Assembly: GCA_003987725.1 (NCBI GenBank)
Contig: RXJH01000004.1
Coordinates: 404,395-468,394, forward strand
Direction: 5' to 3'
DNA length: 64,000 bases
DNA from: Hyphomicrobium sp.
GTDB taxonomy: Bacteria; Pseudomonadota; Alphaproteobacteria; Rhizobiales; Hyphomicrobiaceae
Both the position numbers and the translations under genes were made by a program. The stretch's first letter is position 1. Each line of letters begins with the position of its first letter. This document shows positions 39,172-48,398 of this stretch, in pieces. The notes under the pieces were generated by a model. It saw nothing but the letters and a program-made list of their open reading frames with translations. It was not told the DNA's origin and ran no database searches.

Positions 39172-39306
39172 GGGCGGCCGTCGCAGCTCGCGCAATAATC
39201 CGCACACATCTCATGTTAACTTTTCATTAGCAATTCGGCTTCTGCTCCGGCGTGTCAAATTTCGACGCCGATTAAGCTCGTCTTAAGCCTTCTCAGTAAT
39301 ATTCGA

Positions 39307-39326
39307 GACCGGTTTTAGTACCGGTC
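39307..39326 (+). other. Hairpin in the leader of the first outer-membrane protein gene
   Basis: Perfect 7-bp stem GACCGGT (39307-39313) / ACCGGTC (39320-39326), 6-base loop TTTAGT, 38 bases before the start codon. It could stabilise the 5' leader or bind a regulator; no T-run follows. Confidence 0.35.
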
Positions 39327-39364
39327 CGGCGCCTCGCGCTGAGCCGCACGAGAAGGAATAACAC

Positions 39365-40168
39365 ATGCTCATTGCGCGCAAAGTACTGCTCAGCGCGGCT
39401 CTTGTTCTTGGCAGTGCTCTGGCTGCTTCGGCTGCCGACCTCGGCGGCACCAGCCTCAAGGATGCCCCCGTGATGGAAGCCATGCCGGCTGCGTCGGCTG
39501 GTTGGTATGCCCGCGTCGATGGCGGATATAACTGGTTCATGAGCCCGTCGGTGAGCTTCGGCGATCCTGAAATGTTTACACGCGGTACGAAAGAAACTGG
39601 CGCGTGGAGCGTTGGTGGCGGTATCGGCCGCTACTTCGGAAGCCGGTTCCGCGGCGACATCACGGTCGATCATCTTTTCGACTCCAAGACGGAGACGGAC
39701 TCCTATTGCAATTGCGTAGGAAACTTCCTTGGCACGACGAAATTCGACGTGAGCAGCACAGTTGTGCTTGCCAACCTCTACTACGATTTCAACCGGAGTG
39801 GCCGTTTCAATCCTTATATCGGTGGCGGCATTGGTTACGCGCACAACGAGACATCGAGCGGCAGCTTTTCGGACGGCACAACGTTCGGCGGAAAATCGAC
39901 TAACAACTTCGCAGCGGCTGCAATGGCTGGCGTTACCTGGCGTCTCCGTGGCGGTCAAACGACGTACGTCGGCGGCATGAAGGACGAGCCAGTCGCGATC
40001 AGCTCGAGCAACGCTCTCTACCTCGATTTCGGCTATCGCTTCCTCTACCTCGGCGAGGCCAAGACATCTGATTTCTTCATGGTGCCGGCAGACGAAATAG
40101 TCAGCCCCAGTTCCAAGAATTTGATGACCAACGAGATCCGCATCGGTCTTCGTTACGACTTGAACTAG
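39365..40168 (+). CDS. Outer-membrane beta-barrel protein
   Basis: A 267-residue protein with a signal peptide (about residues 1-23, cleaved at ASAAD). Alternating amphipathic strands ending in aromatic residues follow (WYARVDGGYNWF, FRGDITVDHLF, NLYYDF, FNPYIGGGIGYA) and a C-terminal strand IRIGLRYDLN. The pattern matches the 8-strand rhizobial Omp25/RopB-like porin family. GAAGGAA lies just upstream. A paralogue-like barrel follows in tandem. Function beyond envelope structure unknown. Confidence 0.88.
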   Translation: MLIARKVLLSAALVLGSALAASAADLGGTSLKDAPVMEAMPAASAGWYARVDGGYNWFMSPSVSFGDPEMFTRGTKETGAWSVGGGIGRYFGSRFRGDITVDHLFDSKTETDSYCNCVGNFLGTTKFDVSSTVVLANLYYDFNRSGRFNPYIGGGIGYAHNETSSGSFSDGTTFGGKSTNNFAAAAMAGVTWRLRGGQTTYVGGMKDEPVAISSSNALYLDFGYRFLYLGEAKTSDFFMVPADEIVSPSSKNLMTNEIRIGLRYDLN

Positions 40169-40177
40169 TTGGGTTGC

Positions 40178-40198
40178 CCGAGCGCCTTTGGTGCTCGG
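40178..40198 (+). terminator. Weak stem-loop after the first barrel gene
   Basis: CCGAGCGCC / GGTGCTCGG forms a 9-bp stem (one G-U) with a TTT loop directly after the stop codon. No T-run follows, so it is at most a weak terminator or 3'-end stabiliser. Confidence 0.4.
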
Positions 40199-40306
40199 CA
40201 GAGAAGAATTGGAGCAGGGGCGTAGCGCCTGTTTCCCTCCGGAATGCCAAAGGTGTGGTTTGTTGTGCGTGTTTCGCGTTCGCGTGTCCTCTCCCCGTGA
40301 AGCGTA

Positions 40307-40334
40307 GTGGGCTCCTCCTTCCCGAGGAGCCCAC
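40307..40334 (+). other. Perfect 11-bp intergenic hairpin between two outer-membrane protein genes
   Basis: GTGGGCTCCTC (40307-40317) pairs fully with GAGGAGCCCAC (40324-40334) around CTTCCC. It lies in the 282-base spacer, 117 bases before the next start, without a T-run. The rest of the spacer (40199-40450) holds no supportable gene but must carry the promoter of the second barrel gene, unless the two are co-transcribed. Confidence 0.6.
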
Positions 40335-40450
40335 GGACACCGGAACGAAACCGCGGTTCCCTCCTAGGGCTCGGTTAGCGCAAGCGTAGCGTTGAGCAGA
40401 GTCTTTGAGTGGCGCGCATGTGCACGCGTGCCGGATTTGAGGGATCGACT

Positions 40451-41380
40451 ATGAAATCTGCGAAGGCGTGGATCGCCACGTGTTTTCTGTTTGCCGCCGG
40501 TGGGGCGCCTGCAATGGCCGCGGACTGGGGTGGCGTCAAGGATATGGGCGGCGGTGTTGCGATACCGGTTCCGGCTCCCGTTCCCGTGCCGACGTATGAC
40601 GCGGATTCCGATTGGTACGTCGGATTGATGCTTGGCGGAAACATTTCGCAAAGCGCGTCGATCAAGAACACGAACATTGACTATCTCGGAGATTCAACCC
40701 CCGGATACTTCGCGAAAGACAGCGGCGATCTGCCGATGTCGCCGATTTTCGGGCTGACGTTCGGCCGCTATCTGACGCCGTCGCTCCGAGCGGAAGTCGC
40801 AATCGACTACACGCCCAATTATCAGATAACCGACGATCACAAGTTGGGATATTACGCAACGAATTCTGCGCCGAAATTTGGAACTCCGATCAGCATCGAT
40901 ACAAACACCTATTCGATTTCGCGCACCGACACGGTGAAGCTTTCGCGCACGACCGGCTTGGTGAACCTGATCTACGATTTCAACACGGGAACGCGGTTTA
41001 CTCCGTACATCGGCGGCGGCGCGGGCTTCTCCTGGAGAAGGCTCCAGCGGTCATATACGGAAACGGCCACATGCGTTGGTGGGACCAATTCCGTGGGTGG
41101 CGATTATCCGGGTTGCTCGGGCAATGCCTCTCTGCCTGGAAACTCCTCGACCAACAACGGTTCGACCAGCAAGAACCAGATCAATCTCGCGGCAGCCGTG
41201 CAGGCGGGTGTCGCGACGAACCTCACCGAATCCATCATCTGGGACAACGGCTGGCAGATGCTTTGGGAGGGCGGCGCGATCTCGTCCTCGGCGCCTTCGG
41301 CAGCGGGTGAAAACAAGATCGTCTACAAGGACGCCGTCTTGCAGCAGTTCCGCTCCGGCCTTCGGATCAAGTTCGATTAG
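40451..41380 (+). CDS. Second outer-membrane beta-barrel protein
   Basis: A 309-residue barrel protein. Signal peptide about residues 1-21 (cleaved at AMAAD), a Pro/Val-rich spacer (IPVPAPVPVP), then strands such as DWYVGLMLGGNI, LRAEVAIDYTPNYQI, GLVNLIYDFNTGTRFTPYIGGGAGFSW and a final FRSGLRIKFD. A loop at about 210-250 is rich in Gly/Ser/Asn with two Cys (ATCVGG, PGCSGN) that could form a surface disulfide. Start at MKSAKAW with GAGGG 7 bases before it. YIGGG.G.. is shared with the tandem neighbour, so both belong to one superfamily. Confidence 0.88.
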   Translation: MKSAKAWIATCFLFAAGGAPAMAADWGGVKDMGGGVAIPVPAPVPVPTYDADSDWYVGLMLGGNISQSASIKNTNIDYLGDSTPGYFAKDSGDLPMSPIFGLTFGRYLTPSLRAEVAIDYTPNYQITDDHKLGYYATNSAPKFGTPISIDTNTYSISRTDTVKLSRTTGLVNLIYDFNTGTRFTPYIGGGAGFSWRRLQRSYTETATCVGGTNSVGGDYPGCSGNASLPGNSSTNNGSTSKNQINLAAAVQAGVATNLTESIIWDNGWQMLWEGGAISSSAPSAAGENKIVYKDAVLQQFRSGLRIKFD

Positions 41381-41412
41381 AATACGTGCACCCTTGTGTT
41401 GCTTGGTGCCGG

Positions 41413-41445
41413 AAAGGCGGTCGTTCGCGACCGCCTTTTTTCTTT
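41413..41445 (+). terminator. Intrinsic terminator after the second barrel gene
   Basis: AAGGCGGTCG-TTCG-CGACCGCCTT, a 10-bp GC-rich stem with a stable UUCG-type tetraloop and a T-run. It isolates serC from the porin-like genes. Confidence 0.93.
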
Positions 41446-41471
41446 TGTCGCCGCCGTGCTAAGAGGCGCCG

Positions 41472-42644
41472 ATGTCCGAACCCGCAAAGCCCAAAACCAA
41501 GCCAGCCCGTCCCTTCTTTTCGTCCGGCCCCTGCGTCAAACGCCCGGGGTGGACCCCGGATGCTTTGAGCGGCGCTCTCACCGGACGGTCACATCGCTCG
41601 GCGGACGGCCGGGAGCGATTGAAGCTCGCGGTCGAGCGTACGCGGAGCATCCTTCGTTTGCCGCCTGGCTACGAAGCCGCGATCGTTCCGGGCTCTGATA
41701 CCGGCGCGTTCGAACTCGCGATGTGGAACCTTCTGGGCGAACGCGGAACGGACGTGCTGGCGTGGGACGTGTTCGGCCGCAATTGGCTCCGCGATGCAAC
41801 GGCCGAGCTAAAGCTTTCCGACCTGCGCACCTTCGAAGCCGAACCTGGATACCTTCCAGATCTCGGCAAGGTCGATTTCTCGCGCGACGTGCTCTTCACC
41901 TGGAACGGTACGACGACGGGCGTGAAGGTGCCCGACGGCGATTGGATTCCGGATGATCGGCAAGGGCTTGTGATCTGCGATGCGACGTCGGCCCTTTTCG
42001 CGGAAGCCATCGATCTCCGCAAAATCGACGTGCTCACCTATTCCTGGCAAAAGGCGCTCGGCGGAGAAGGCGCACATGGGATGCTCATTGTGTCTCCGCG
42101 CGCGCTCGAACGGCTCGCGTCGTACCGGCCGCCGTGGCCGGTGCCCAAGCTTTTCCGGCTGACGAACAAGGACGGAATTCTTCGCGACGTTTTCGAAGGC
42201 GTCACGATCAACACGCCATCGATGCTGTGCGTCGAAGATTATCTCGATGCACTCAGCTGGGCGGAGGGTCTCGGAGGGATCGAAGCGACGGTCGCGCGGG
42301 CTCGCGCCACGGCATCGATACTTTACGATTGGATCGAGCGGACCCCGTGGGTGGCGCCGCTGGCGGCGGATCCCCGGACTCGGTCTCAGACATCGGTCGC
42401 GATGCGCTTCGCGGAACCGGCGCTGGTAAATGCATCGGAGGACGTGCGTCTCGATGTCATGCGCACCCTCGTGCGGCTGCTCGAAGCCGAGGGTTCGGCC
42501 TTCGATATTGCCGCCTACCGCGGCATGCCGGCGGGGCTGCGCGTCTGGTGCGGCACGACCGTCGAAAGCCAGGATATCGCGGAGCTGCTACCCTGGCTCG
42601 AATGGGGGTACGCAAAGGCCAGGGCTGAGGCGCTCCGGGCGTGA
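41472..42644 (+). CDS. serC: Phosphoserine aminotransferase
   Basis: A 390-residue class V PLP aminotransferase that makes 3-phosphoserine from 3-phosphohydroxypyruvate in serine biosynthesis. FFSSGPCVKRPGW opens the domain, the PLP lysine is Lys194 in SWQKALGGEGAHG, and TWNGTTTGV and ICDATSALFAE line the cofactor. It is of the 'Methanosarcina-type' SerC group common in alphaproteobacteria. The usual partner serA is not within the window. Serine production matters in methylotrophs of the serine cycle. Confidence 0.92.
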   Translation: MSEPAKPKTKPARPFFSSGPCVKRPGWTPDALSGALTGRSHRSADGRERLKLAVERTRSILRLPPGYEAAIVPGSDTGAFELAMWNLLGERGTDVLAWDVFGRNWLRDATAELKLSDLRTFEAEPGYLPDLGKVDFSRDVLFTWNGTTTGVKVPDGDWIPDDRQGLVICDATSALFAEAIDLRKIDVLTYSWQKALGGEGAHGMLIVSPRALERLASYRPPWPVPKLFRLTNKDGILRDVFEGVTINTPSMLCVEDYLDALSWAEGLGGIEATVARARATASILYDWIERTPWVAPLAADPRTRSQTSVAMRFAEPALVNASEDVRLDVMRTLVRLLEAEGSAFDIAAYRGMPAGLRVWCGTTVESQDIAELLPWLEWGYAKARAEALRA

Positions 42645-42795
42645 ATTTTGCTGGATACCTTCGCGTAATCTGGTTAATAGCGGCCGTGTCAATGCCTTTT
42701 TATCGCTCTTTGCATCGGCCATAATCGGCCGGGTCGCCAATCGCCGAGGCGGTTCATCGGGCGTCGTCAACCAAACAACCAAAGGTCACAGCGAG

Positions 42796-44484
42796 ATGCG
42801 TTTTGTCTTTGCGGCAGCTTTCCTGGCCGCCATGCCGTTCAGCGCGCTTGCAGCCGAAGTACCGGCTACTTCGACTGTTGACGATGTGACGGTGTTCCTG
42901 TCGGGCGCCGAGGTGACGCGCATAGCGAAGGTGCACATCGACAAGGGCGAGCATACGATCGTGATCGGCGACGTGCCTGCGAGCGCAATTCCCGGTTCCA
43001 TTAGGGTCGAGGGCAAGGCGACGGGCAAGCTCGACATCGGGTCCGTCGATACGGCGAAGAAGCTTTTGCAGCGCGCCGAGAGCGAGGCTGCCGACAAGCA
43101 GCGTAAGGTTCTCGAGGACACGATCCAGACGCTCAAGGATCAGCGGACGACGGTCGAAGCGCAGGCGCAGGCTGCGAAGACGCAGAAGAAGCTCATCGCA
43201 AATCTTGCTCAGCTTCCGACGCGACCCGCTCCGCAGACGACAAGCGCGGTACCGCCGACGGATGACTGGCCGAAGGTTCTGGCGCTCATCGCGCAGGCGA
43301 CGGGAGATGCGAGCAAGCTCGCGCTCGAGGCGGAGCAGAAAATCCGTGAAATCAACCGCCAAATCTCCGACGCCGAGAAACAGCTCGCGGCGCTGGCGCC
43401 TGCACGGACGGAACAGACCGAGGTGCGCGTTCACGTCGTCGCGCAGACGCCGCTCGAGGCGGACCTCAGCGTGCATTATCAGGTTCCGGATGCCCATTGG
43501 GCGCCGCTCTACGATGCGCGGCTGCAGACGGGTTCGAAGACCGAGCCGCCGAAACTTTCTCTGGACCGGCGCGCGACGATTACGCAGCGCTCGGGAGAAA
43601 ATTGGGATGCCGTTTCGCTGAAGCTTTCCACGTCGCGGCCGAGTGACAGTTCGTCGGCGCCGTACCTCGAAACGCAACTCGTGGATTTCGAACAGGCTCC
43701 GAAGCCGGTGGCTGCTGCTGCCCCTGCTCCTGAGGCATTGCCGCGCCTGATGGCGAAGCATCGCAATATCGCGGCCGCGGACGCGCTCGGCGGCGAGTTC
43801 GCACCGGCCGCGCAGGAGTCGGTCAGCGTCGGAGAAGCGGTGGCGCAGCTGCAAAGCGCACCGTTCGAGGCGACGTTCGAAGTTCCCGGGCGGGCGAGTA
43901 TTGCAGGAACGGGCGAAGCCAAGCGCGTGCTCCTCACGTCTGAGGCGCTCGAGCCGGCGTTGAGCTGCCGTGCCGTGCCGAAGGTCGATACCAGCGCCTA
44001 CCTCTATGCGAAGCTTAAGTTCGCCAAGGGCACGCCTCTGCTGCCCGGTACGGTTTTCCTATTCCGCGACGGCACGTTCGTCGGCACCGGGGATTTGCCC
44101 CTGCTCAGTCCGGGCAGCGAACACGATCTCGGCTTCGGCATCGACGACCAGGTAAAGATCAAGCATGCGGTGCTGGAAGAAAAGCGCGGCGAGAGCGGGC
44201 TCATTTCAACGTCGCACGTCGATAGCCGGAACTTCCGCGTCAATGTCAAAAACATGCATGAGCGCGCCATTGACGTAACCATCCTCGATCGCGTTCCTGT
44301 GGCGCAGAACGACGACATCAAGGTCGAGCTGACGGGCCGCGTTCCGCCGACAGTGCAGAACGTCGACGACAAGCGCGGTATCATCGCGTTCCAGGCCAAG
44401 CTCGAGCCGGATGAGGAAAAAATTCTGGAATACGGCTATCGCGTTTCGTGGCCGGCGGCGAAGTCGATCGTCTACGGACCCTGA
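42796..44484 (+). CDS. DUF4139/DUF4140 (mucoidy-inhibitor MuiA-like) exported protein
   Basis: A 562-residue protein with a signal peptide (about residues 1-20, cleaved at ALAAE). An N-terminal DUF4140-like beta domain (about 25-95: DDVTVFLSGAEVTR, GEHTIVIGDVPASAI) is followed by a long coiled coil (about 95-215) and the DUF4139 beta-rich domain (about 220-562: VHYQVPDAHWAPLYDARLQT, FEVPGRASI, YAKLKF, VRNFRVNVKN-like strands). Its role is unknown; MuiA homologues affect exopolysaccharide output. Start chosen at MRFVFAAA. The upstream in-frame extension overlaps serC and is rejected. Confidence 0.88.
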   Translation: MRFVFAAAFLAAMPFSALAAEVPATSTVDDVTVFLSGAEVTRIAKVHIDKGEHTIVIGDVPASAIPGSIRVEGKATGKLDIGSVDTAKKLLQRAESEAADKQRKVLEDTIQTLKDQRTTVEAQAQAAKTQKKLIANLAQLPTRPAPQTTSAVPPTDDWPKVLALIAQATGDASKLALEAEQKIREINRQISDAEKQLAALAPARTEQTEVRVHVVAQTPLEADLSVHYQVPDAHWAPLYDARLQTGSKTEPPKLSLDRRATITQRSGENWDAVSLKLSTSRPSDSSSAPYLETQLVDFEQAPKPVAAAAPAPEALPRLMAKHRNIAAADALGGEFAPAAQESVSVGEAVAQLQSAPFEATFEVPGRASIAGTGEAKRVLLTSEALEPALSCRAVPKVDTSAYLYAKLKFAKGTPLLPGTVFLFRDGTFVGTGDLPLLSPGSEHDLGFGIDDQVKIKHAVLEEKRGESGLISTSHVDSRNFRVNVKNMHERAIDVTILDRVPVAQNDDIKVELTGRVPPTVQNVDDKRGIIAFQAKLEPDEEKILEYGYRVSWPAAKSIVYGP

Positions 44485-44613
44485 GGCGACAAGCCGGACT
44501 CTGGCCGGGTCCTGTCCGGATCCTGGCCGGAACTTGAATTAAGCTAGCGGAATTGCCGCGAGGCCCTGGCTGATGCCGGGGCCAAATCATGAGAAGTGAG
44601 AAGGTTGAACTGA
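44485..44613 (+). other. Leader of purA with CTGGCCGG micro-repeats
   Basis: The spacer contains closely spaced copies of TCTGGCCGG, TCCTGTCCGG and TCCTGGCCGG (about 44500-44532). They may form alternative weak stems. No known riboswitch consensus (purine or PRPP) is recognised. Confidence 0.35.
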
Positions 44614-45903
44614 ATGGCAAACGTGGTGGTGGTCGGAGCCCAATGGGGGGACGAGGGCAAAGGCAAGATTGTGGATTGGCTGTCGGAGCGCGCCGACGTC
44701 GTTGTTCGCTTTCAAGGCGGACATAATGCCGGACACACGCTTGTCATCGGCGGCACGACGTTCAAGCTGTCGCTGCTGCCTTCGGGTGTCGTGCGACCGG
44801 ACAAGCTTTCCGTCATCGGCAATGGCGTCGTCATCGATCCGTGGGCGTTGGTCGACGAGATCGCGCGCTTGACCCAACAGGGCGTCGCCATCACGCCCGA
44901 GAATCTGCGCATCGCCGAGAACGCAACGCTCATTCTTCCTTTGCATCGCGAGCTCGATGTCGTCCGCGAGGCTGCGGCGGGAACGGAAAAGATCGGCACG
45001 ACGGGCCGCGGCATTGGTCCCGCGTATGAAGACAAGGTCGGTCGTCGCGCGATCCGCGTGCAGGATCTGGCGTCGCCCGCGACGCTCGGCCCGAAGATCG
45101 ACCGGGCGCTTGCGCATCACAACGCGCTTCGCCGCGGGCTCGGTCAGCCCGAGGTTGCGAAGGACGAGCTGATGGCAGAGCTTCTCGCCATCGCGCCGAA
45201 GGTTCTCCCCTACACGGATGTGACGTGGGAGCTTCTCGATCAGGCGCGTCGCCAGGGCAAGCGCATCCTGTTCGAGGGCGCACAGGGCGCGCTTCTCGAC
45301 GTCGACCATGGCACGTATCCGTTCGTCACATCGTCGAATACGGTCGCGGGGCAGGCGGCGACGGGATCCGGCATCGGCCCCGGTCACGTCGGTTATGTGC
45401 TCGGCATCGCCAAGGCGTACACGACGCGTGTCGGATCGGGCCCGTTCCCGACCGAGCTTACGGATGCCATCGGCGAGCGGATCGGCGAGCGCGGCCGTGA
45501 GTTCGGCACCGTTACAGGCCGCAAGCGGCGCTGCGGCTGGTTCGACAGCGTGCTGGTGCGGCAGGTCGCGAAGGTTTCCGGCATCGACGGCATCGCGCTG
45601 ACCAAGCTCGACGTTCTCGACGGCTTCGATACCATTCGTATCTGCGTCGGCTACAAGCTCAACGGCGAGCGTATCGAACGGCTGCCGGGAAGTTCCTCCG
45701 CGCAGGCCGTCATCGAGCCGATCTACGAGGAATTCGAGGGCTGGTCGGAATCGACGCAAGGCGCGCGACGTTGGGCCGATCTTCCGGCGCAGGCCGTGAA
45801 GTACGTTCGCCGCGTCGAGGAGCTGATCGAATGTCCGATCACGCTCCTCTCGACGAGCCCGGAGCGCGACGACACCATTCTGATGAAGGACCCCTTCATC
45901 TGA
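44614..45903 (+). CDS. purA: Adenylosuccinate synthetase
   Basis: A 429-residue enzyme making adenylosuccinate from IMP, aspartate and GTP, the first committed step to AMP. The GTP-binding P-loop [11 protein letters not shown], the catalytic [12 protein letters not shown] (His of IMP activation), the IMP contacts [14 protein letters not shown] and the C-terminal GPFPTEL and [11 protein letters not shown] motifs are all intact. Confidence 0.97.
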   Translation: MANVVVVGAQWGDEGKGKIVDWLSERADVVVRFQGGHNAGHTLVIGGTTFKLSLLPSGVVRPDKLSVIGNGVVIDPWALVDEIARLTQQGVAITPENLRIAENATLILPLHRELDVVREAAAGTEKIGTTGRGIGPAYEDKVGRRAIRVQDLASPATLGPKIDRALAHHNALRRGLGQPEVAKDELMAELLAIAPKVLPYTDVTWELLDQARRQGKRILFEGAQGALLDVDHGTYPFVTSSNTVAGQAATGSGIGPGHVGYVLGIAKAYTTRVGSGPFPTELTDAIGERIGERGREFGTVTGRKRRCGWFDSVLVRQVAKVSGIDGIALTKLDVLDGFDTIRICVGYKLNGERIERLPGSSSAQAVIEPIYEEFEGWSESTQGARRWADLPAQAVKYVRRVEELIECPITLLSTSPERDDTILMKDPFI

Positions 45904-45983
45904 GTGCGAAGGAGCGGCGGGGCGTTTTAGGCGCCCGGTCGTGATGATCGAAGGCTGACGGACGCGGGCAGGGGGCGATCGCA

Positions 45984-46781
45984 ATGTTTTTCATCGCATC
46001 GAAGATCGTCTTCTTCTGCATTCAGCCGTCGACCGTGGCGTTTCTCGCGCTTGCCGCGGGATTCCTCTGTCTCCAATTCAAACGTCCGAAGTCCGGCGCG
46101 ATTTTGTTGTCCGCCGGCTTCGGAATTATCGTTCTTTTCGGCTTCCTGCCCGGCGGGAATATTCTTGTTCTGCCGTTGGAGCAGCGCTTTGCGACGCGCG
46201 TTCCAGACGTGCCGCAGGAGAAAATCAGCGGCATCATTCTATTAGGCGGCTTCGAAGACGGAGCGATAACCGACAGCCGAGGCGGCTTGGCACTCAACGA
46301 GTCGGCGGAACGGCTGACGGAGACGCTGCGCCTTGCGCGTGCGCTTCCCGATGCAAAAGTGATCTTCACTGGCGGCAGCGGGTCTCTTTTCGGCGGCGAG
46401 GGGATGGGATCCGAAATCCGGAAGTTTTTCGTCGACGCCGGTATTGAGCCGGGCCGCATCGTAATCGAAAACCTTTCGCGAAATACCTACGAGAACGCGA
46501 TGTTCACGAAGCCTCTCGTCAATCCCAGTCCGCAAGATAAATGGCTTCTTGTCACATCGGCTTACCATATGCCGCGTTCGATCGGCGTTTTTCGAAAAGC
46601 CGGATTCGATGTCGTGCCCTATCCCGTCGATTTCCGGACGCGGGGCAGAGGGGATGCCATTCGTCCATTGGACAGCATTTCCGCCGGATTGGCGCGCACG
46701 GATCTTGCCGCCAAGGAGTGGATCGGATTGTTCGCGTACTGGATGTCCGGCCGAAGCACGTCGCTCTTTCCGGGGCCCTGA
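45984..46781 (+). CDS. YdcF/ElyC-family membrane protein (DUF218)
   Basis: A 265-residue protein with two N-terminal helices (about residues 5-30 and 38-58) and a DUF218 domain: GIILLGGFEDGAI, KVIFTGGSGSLFGGEG, ENLSRNTYENAMF and LLVTSAYHMPRSIGVFRKAGFDVVPYPVDF. ElyC in E. coli affects peptidoglycan and enterobacterial common antigen; the enzymatic activity is not settled. Starts 80 bases after purA, so possible read-through. Confidence 0.9.
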   Translation: MFFIASKIVFFCIQPSTVAFLALAAGFLCLQFKRPKSGAILLSAGFGIIVLFGFLPGGNILVLPLEQRFATRVPDVPQEKISGIILLGGFEDGAITDSRGGLALNESAERLTETLRLARALPDAKVIFTGGSGSLFGGEGMGSEIRKFFVDAGIEPGRIVIENLSRNTYENAMFTKPLVNPSPQDKWLLVTSAYHMPRSIGVFRKAGFDVVPYPVDFRTRGRGDAIRPLDSISAGLARTDLAAKEWIGLFAYWMSGRSTSLFPGP

Positions 46782-46822
46782 TTGCATGGTTCAGACTTCG
46801 TTGCGCCGGCGGCAACAATTTC

Positions 46823-46957
46823 ATGAGTAAATTGCACACCGGACTGCAAGCGCTCCGATGGCGGCTTCTGAGCATCTCCAAATATCGTTGCTGCAAATGC
46901 GAAGGCGTGCTTTTCCGGAACAAACTCCTCTCCCGCACAGTTGATCGTGCGGCGTGA
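46823..46957 (+). CDS. Possible 44-residue Cys-containing microprotein
   Basis: An ATG frame encoding a basic peptide with CCKC in YRCCKCEGVLFRN, which might bind a metal. No clear ribosome-binding site; no other support. It occupies the gap between the YdcF gene and the coupled micro-ORF. Confidence 0.25.
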   Translation: MSKLHTGLQALRWRLLSISKYRCCKCEGVLFRNKLLSRTVDRAA

Positions 46958-46958
46958 T

Positions 46959-47048
46959 ATGAGGAGACGTGCAGTGCACGAGATCATTTATCTGATCGGG
47001 TTGATCGTGGTCATTTCGTTTCTTCTGGGCCTATTGGGTTTTAGATGA
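46959..47048 (+). CDS. 24- or 29-residue membrane microprotein coupled to the next gene
   Basis: A short frame reading (MRRRA)VHEIIYLIGLIVVISFLLGLLGFR, one membrane helix ending in Arg. Starts are ATG at 46959 or GTG at 46974; GAGGAG lies 7 bases before the GTG, which I favour. Its stop overlaps the next gene's ATG (ATGA), the same coupling used by ruvC-ruvA. This overlap and the strong Shine-Dalgarno argue that it is translated. Confidence 0.6.
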   Translation: MRRRAVHEIIYLIGLIVVISFLLGLLGFR

Positions 47049-47890
47049 GCGATGGAGATGCCACGATGGTCGAAGTTATCGACGTGCGCGATACGAGTTC
47101 GTTTCTCAGCTGGCGAGGGATACTTGCCGGCGCGGTGGCAGGAACGGCGTTTTCCTTCGTTCTGATGTCTATCGGCATTGCAGCCGGACTATCGCTTTTG
47201 TCTCCATGGCCCGGCCAATCCCACACGTGGCTCGCGGCTTCGGTCGCGGCGGCGTGGGCGCTGATCGCGACGATTGCGTCGTTTCTCATTGCGGGATTTG
47301 TCGCGGCTCGCGTACGTCCGCGCGCTGCCGACGTCCCGCCCGATGAAGTCGAATATCGCGACGGGCTGCAGGGGCTCGTCACTTGGGGTGTGTGCGTATT
47401 GTTTGCTGCCTTGGTCGCGGCGAGTGCCGGCTCTGCCGCGCTCCGGGGCGGGGCGTCGGCCATCGCGAAATTCTCGAGCACATCGTCGAGCCCGCTGTCG
47501 GGCGTTGTCTCTGCGTTGGCCGCGCCGCCAGAAGGTAAGCCCGTCACCAACGTGCAGCTTTTGAGCCCCGAGGAGGAGAAGACGATCGAAGCGGTTTTCA
47601 TGAGATCGTTCGGCAACGAACATCTTTCGCCGAACGATAAAAACCTCGTTTCGTCGATCGTCGCCGCGAGGGCTGGTATCCCGCAGGCGGACGCGCAAGC
47701 GCGGATCGATACGGCTTATACCGATGCAATTGCGGCGCTCGACAAGGCGAAGAAGGCGACAGAGCTTTCCGGACTGCTCACCGGCATCGGTCTTCTCATC
47801 GGTCTCGCCGCGGCATGGTACGGCGGCATACGCGGCGGCAGCAGCCGCGACACGAGCGTTCCCGCGCGCTTCAGATTCCGCGCGTTTTGA
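47045..47890 (+). CDS. Hypothetical four-helix membrane protein
   Basis: A 281-residue protein with helices near residues 20-45, 60-85, 108-130 and 240-262, and a 100-residue polar domain before the last helix. The last helix ends in AWYGGIRGGSSRD. The N-terminal SFLSWRGILAGAVAGTAFSFVLMSIGIAAG resembles a family of uncharacterised alphaproteobacterial membrane proteins that begin with SW..ILAG.V and end with a Gly/Arg tail. Function unknown. It is coupled to the upstream micro-ORF. Confidence 0.75.
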   Translation: MSDGDATMVEVIDVRDTSSFLSWRGILAGAVAGTAFSFVLMSIGIAAGLSLLSPWPGQSHTWLAASVAAAWALIATIASFLIAGFVAARVRPRAADVPPDEVEYRDGLQGLVTWGVCVLFAALVAASAGSAALRGGASAIAKFSSTSSSPLSGVVSALAAPPEGKPVTNVQLLSPEEEKTIEAVFMRSFGNEHLSPNDKNLVSSIVAARAGIPQADAQARIDTAYTDAIAALDKAKKATELSGLLTGIGLLIGLAAAWYGGIRGGSSRDTSVPARFRFRAF

Positions 47891-47917
47891 AGGGACGCTT
47901 ATTCCGAGCGAGGAATA

Positions 47918-48238
47918 TCAGTTGCCGTTGTTCAGGATGATGTAGCCCCTGCGGCGCGTCGGGAGCGTCGGCAGCGGCGGGCCGAAAACGGGCTGTCTCA
48001 GCGTCCAACTGGGGCCCGCAACGCCGGCCGTGCTGACACCGTGGCCGTTCCATCCTGAGTCCGGCAGCAGGAAGTCGTCAGCCGCAAACGTCGGCCCCGT
48101 GCGATCGACAGGCGCCCATTGGACGCCGCCGTCCGGGCCGCGGGGGCCGGAACCCGAGCGGGGAGGCTGGGCGACTGCGGCGGCGGCCGACAGCAGCAAA
48201 GAGGCTGAGACTGCGCAAGTGACAGCAAGAGATTTCAT
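47918..48238 (-). CDS. Small exported Pro/Gly-rich protein
   Basis: A 106-residue protein with a clear signal peptide (about residues 1-23, cleaved at AAVAQ) and a mature part rich in Pro and Gly with little predicted structure (PPRSGSGPRGPDGGVQWAP). It ends in RRGYIILNNGN. No Cys, no known domain. Start at MKSLAVTC; an ATG six codons earlier adds only basic residues. Confidence 0.6.
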   Translation of the reverse strand: MKSLAVTCAVSASLLLSAAAAVAQPPRSGSGPRGPDGGVQWAPVDRTGPTFAADDFLLPDSGWNGHGVSTAGVAGPSWTLRQPVFGPPLPTLPTRRRGYIILNNGN

Positions 48239-48398
48239 CGCTCGGGTCCTTCGCATCGGACTTCGTCGCAGGATGGTGCAAGAGACTAATCCTGCCCGCC
48301 AACAACTAAAAGACCGTTTAGCCGGATCCTACAGTCTGCTGCTTTAATGGCACAGAACGCGATGCCGCCGGCCTGGAGCGAGGAGCCGGCGGACGCGC

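Noticed and set aside
42430-42795. Extended N-terminus of the DUF4139 protein
   Set aside because: It overlaps the serC coding end in another frame, while a proper signal peptide starts at 42796.
44485-44613. Purine riboswitch before purA
   Set aside because: The short CTGGCCGG repeats do not give the three-way junction or conserved loops of purine riboswitches.
44587-45984. 465-codon open frame antisense to purA
   Set aside because: A shadow of purA with unnatural Arg/Asp/Ala composition and no recognisable domain.
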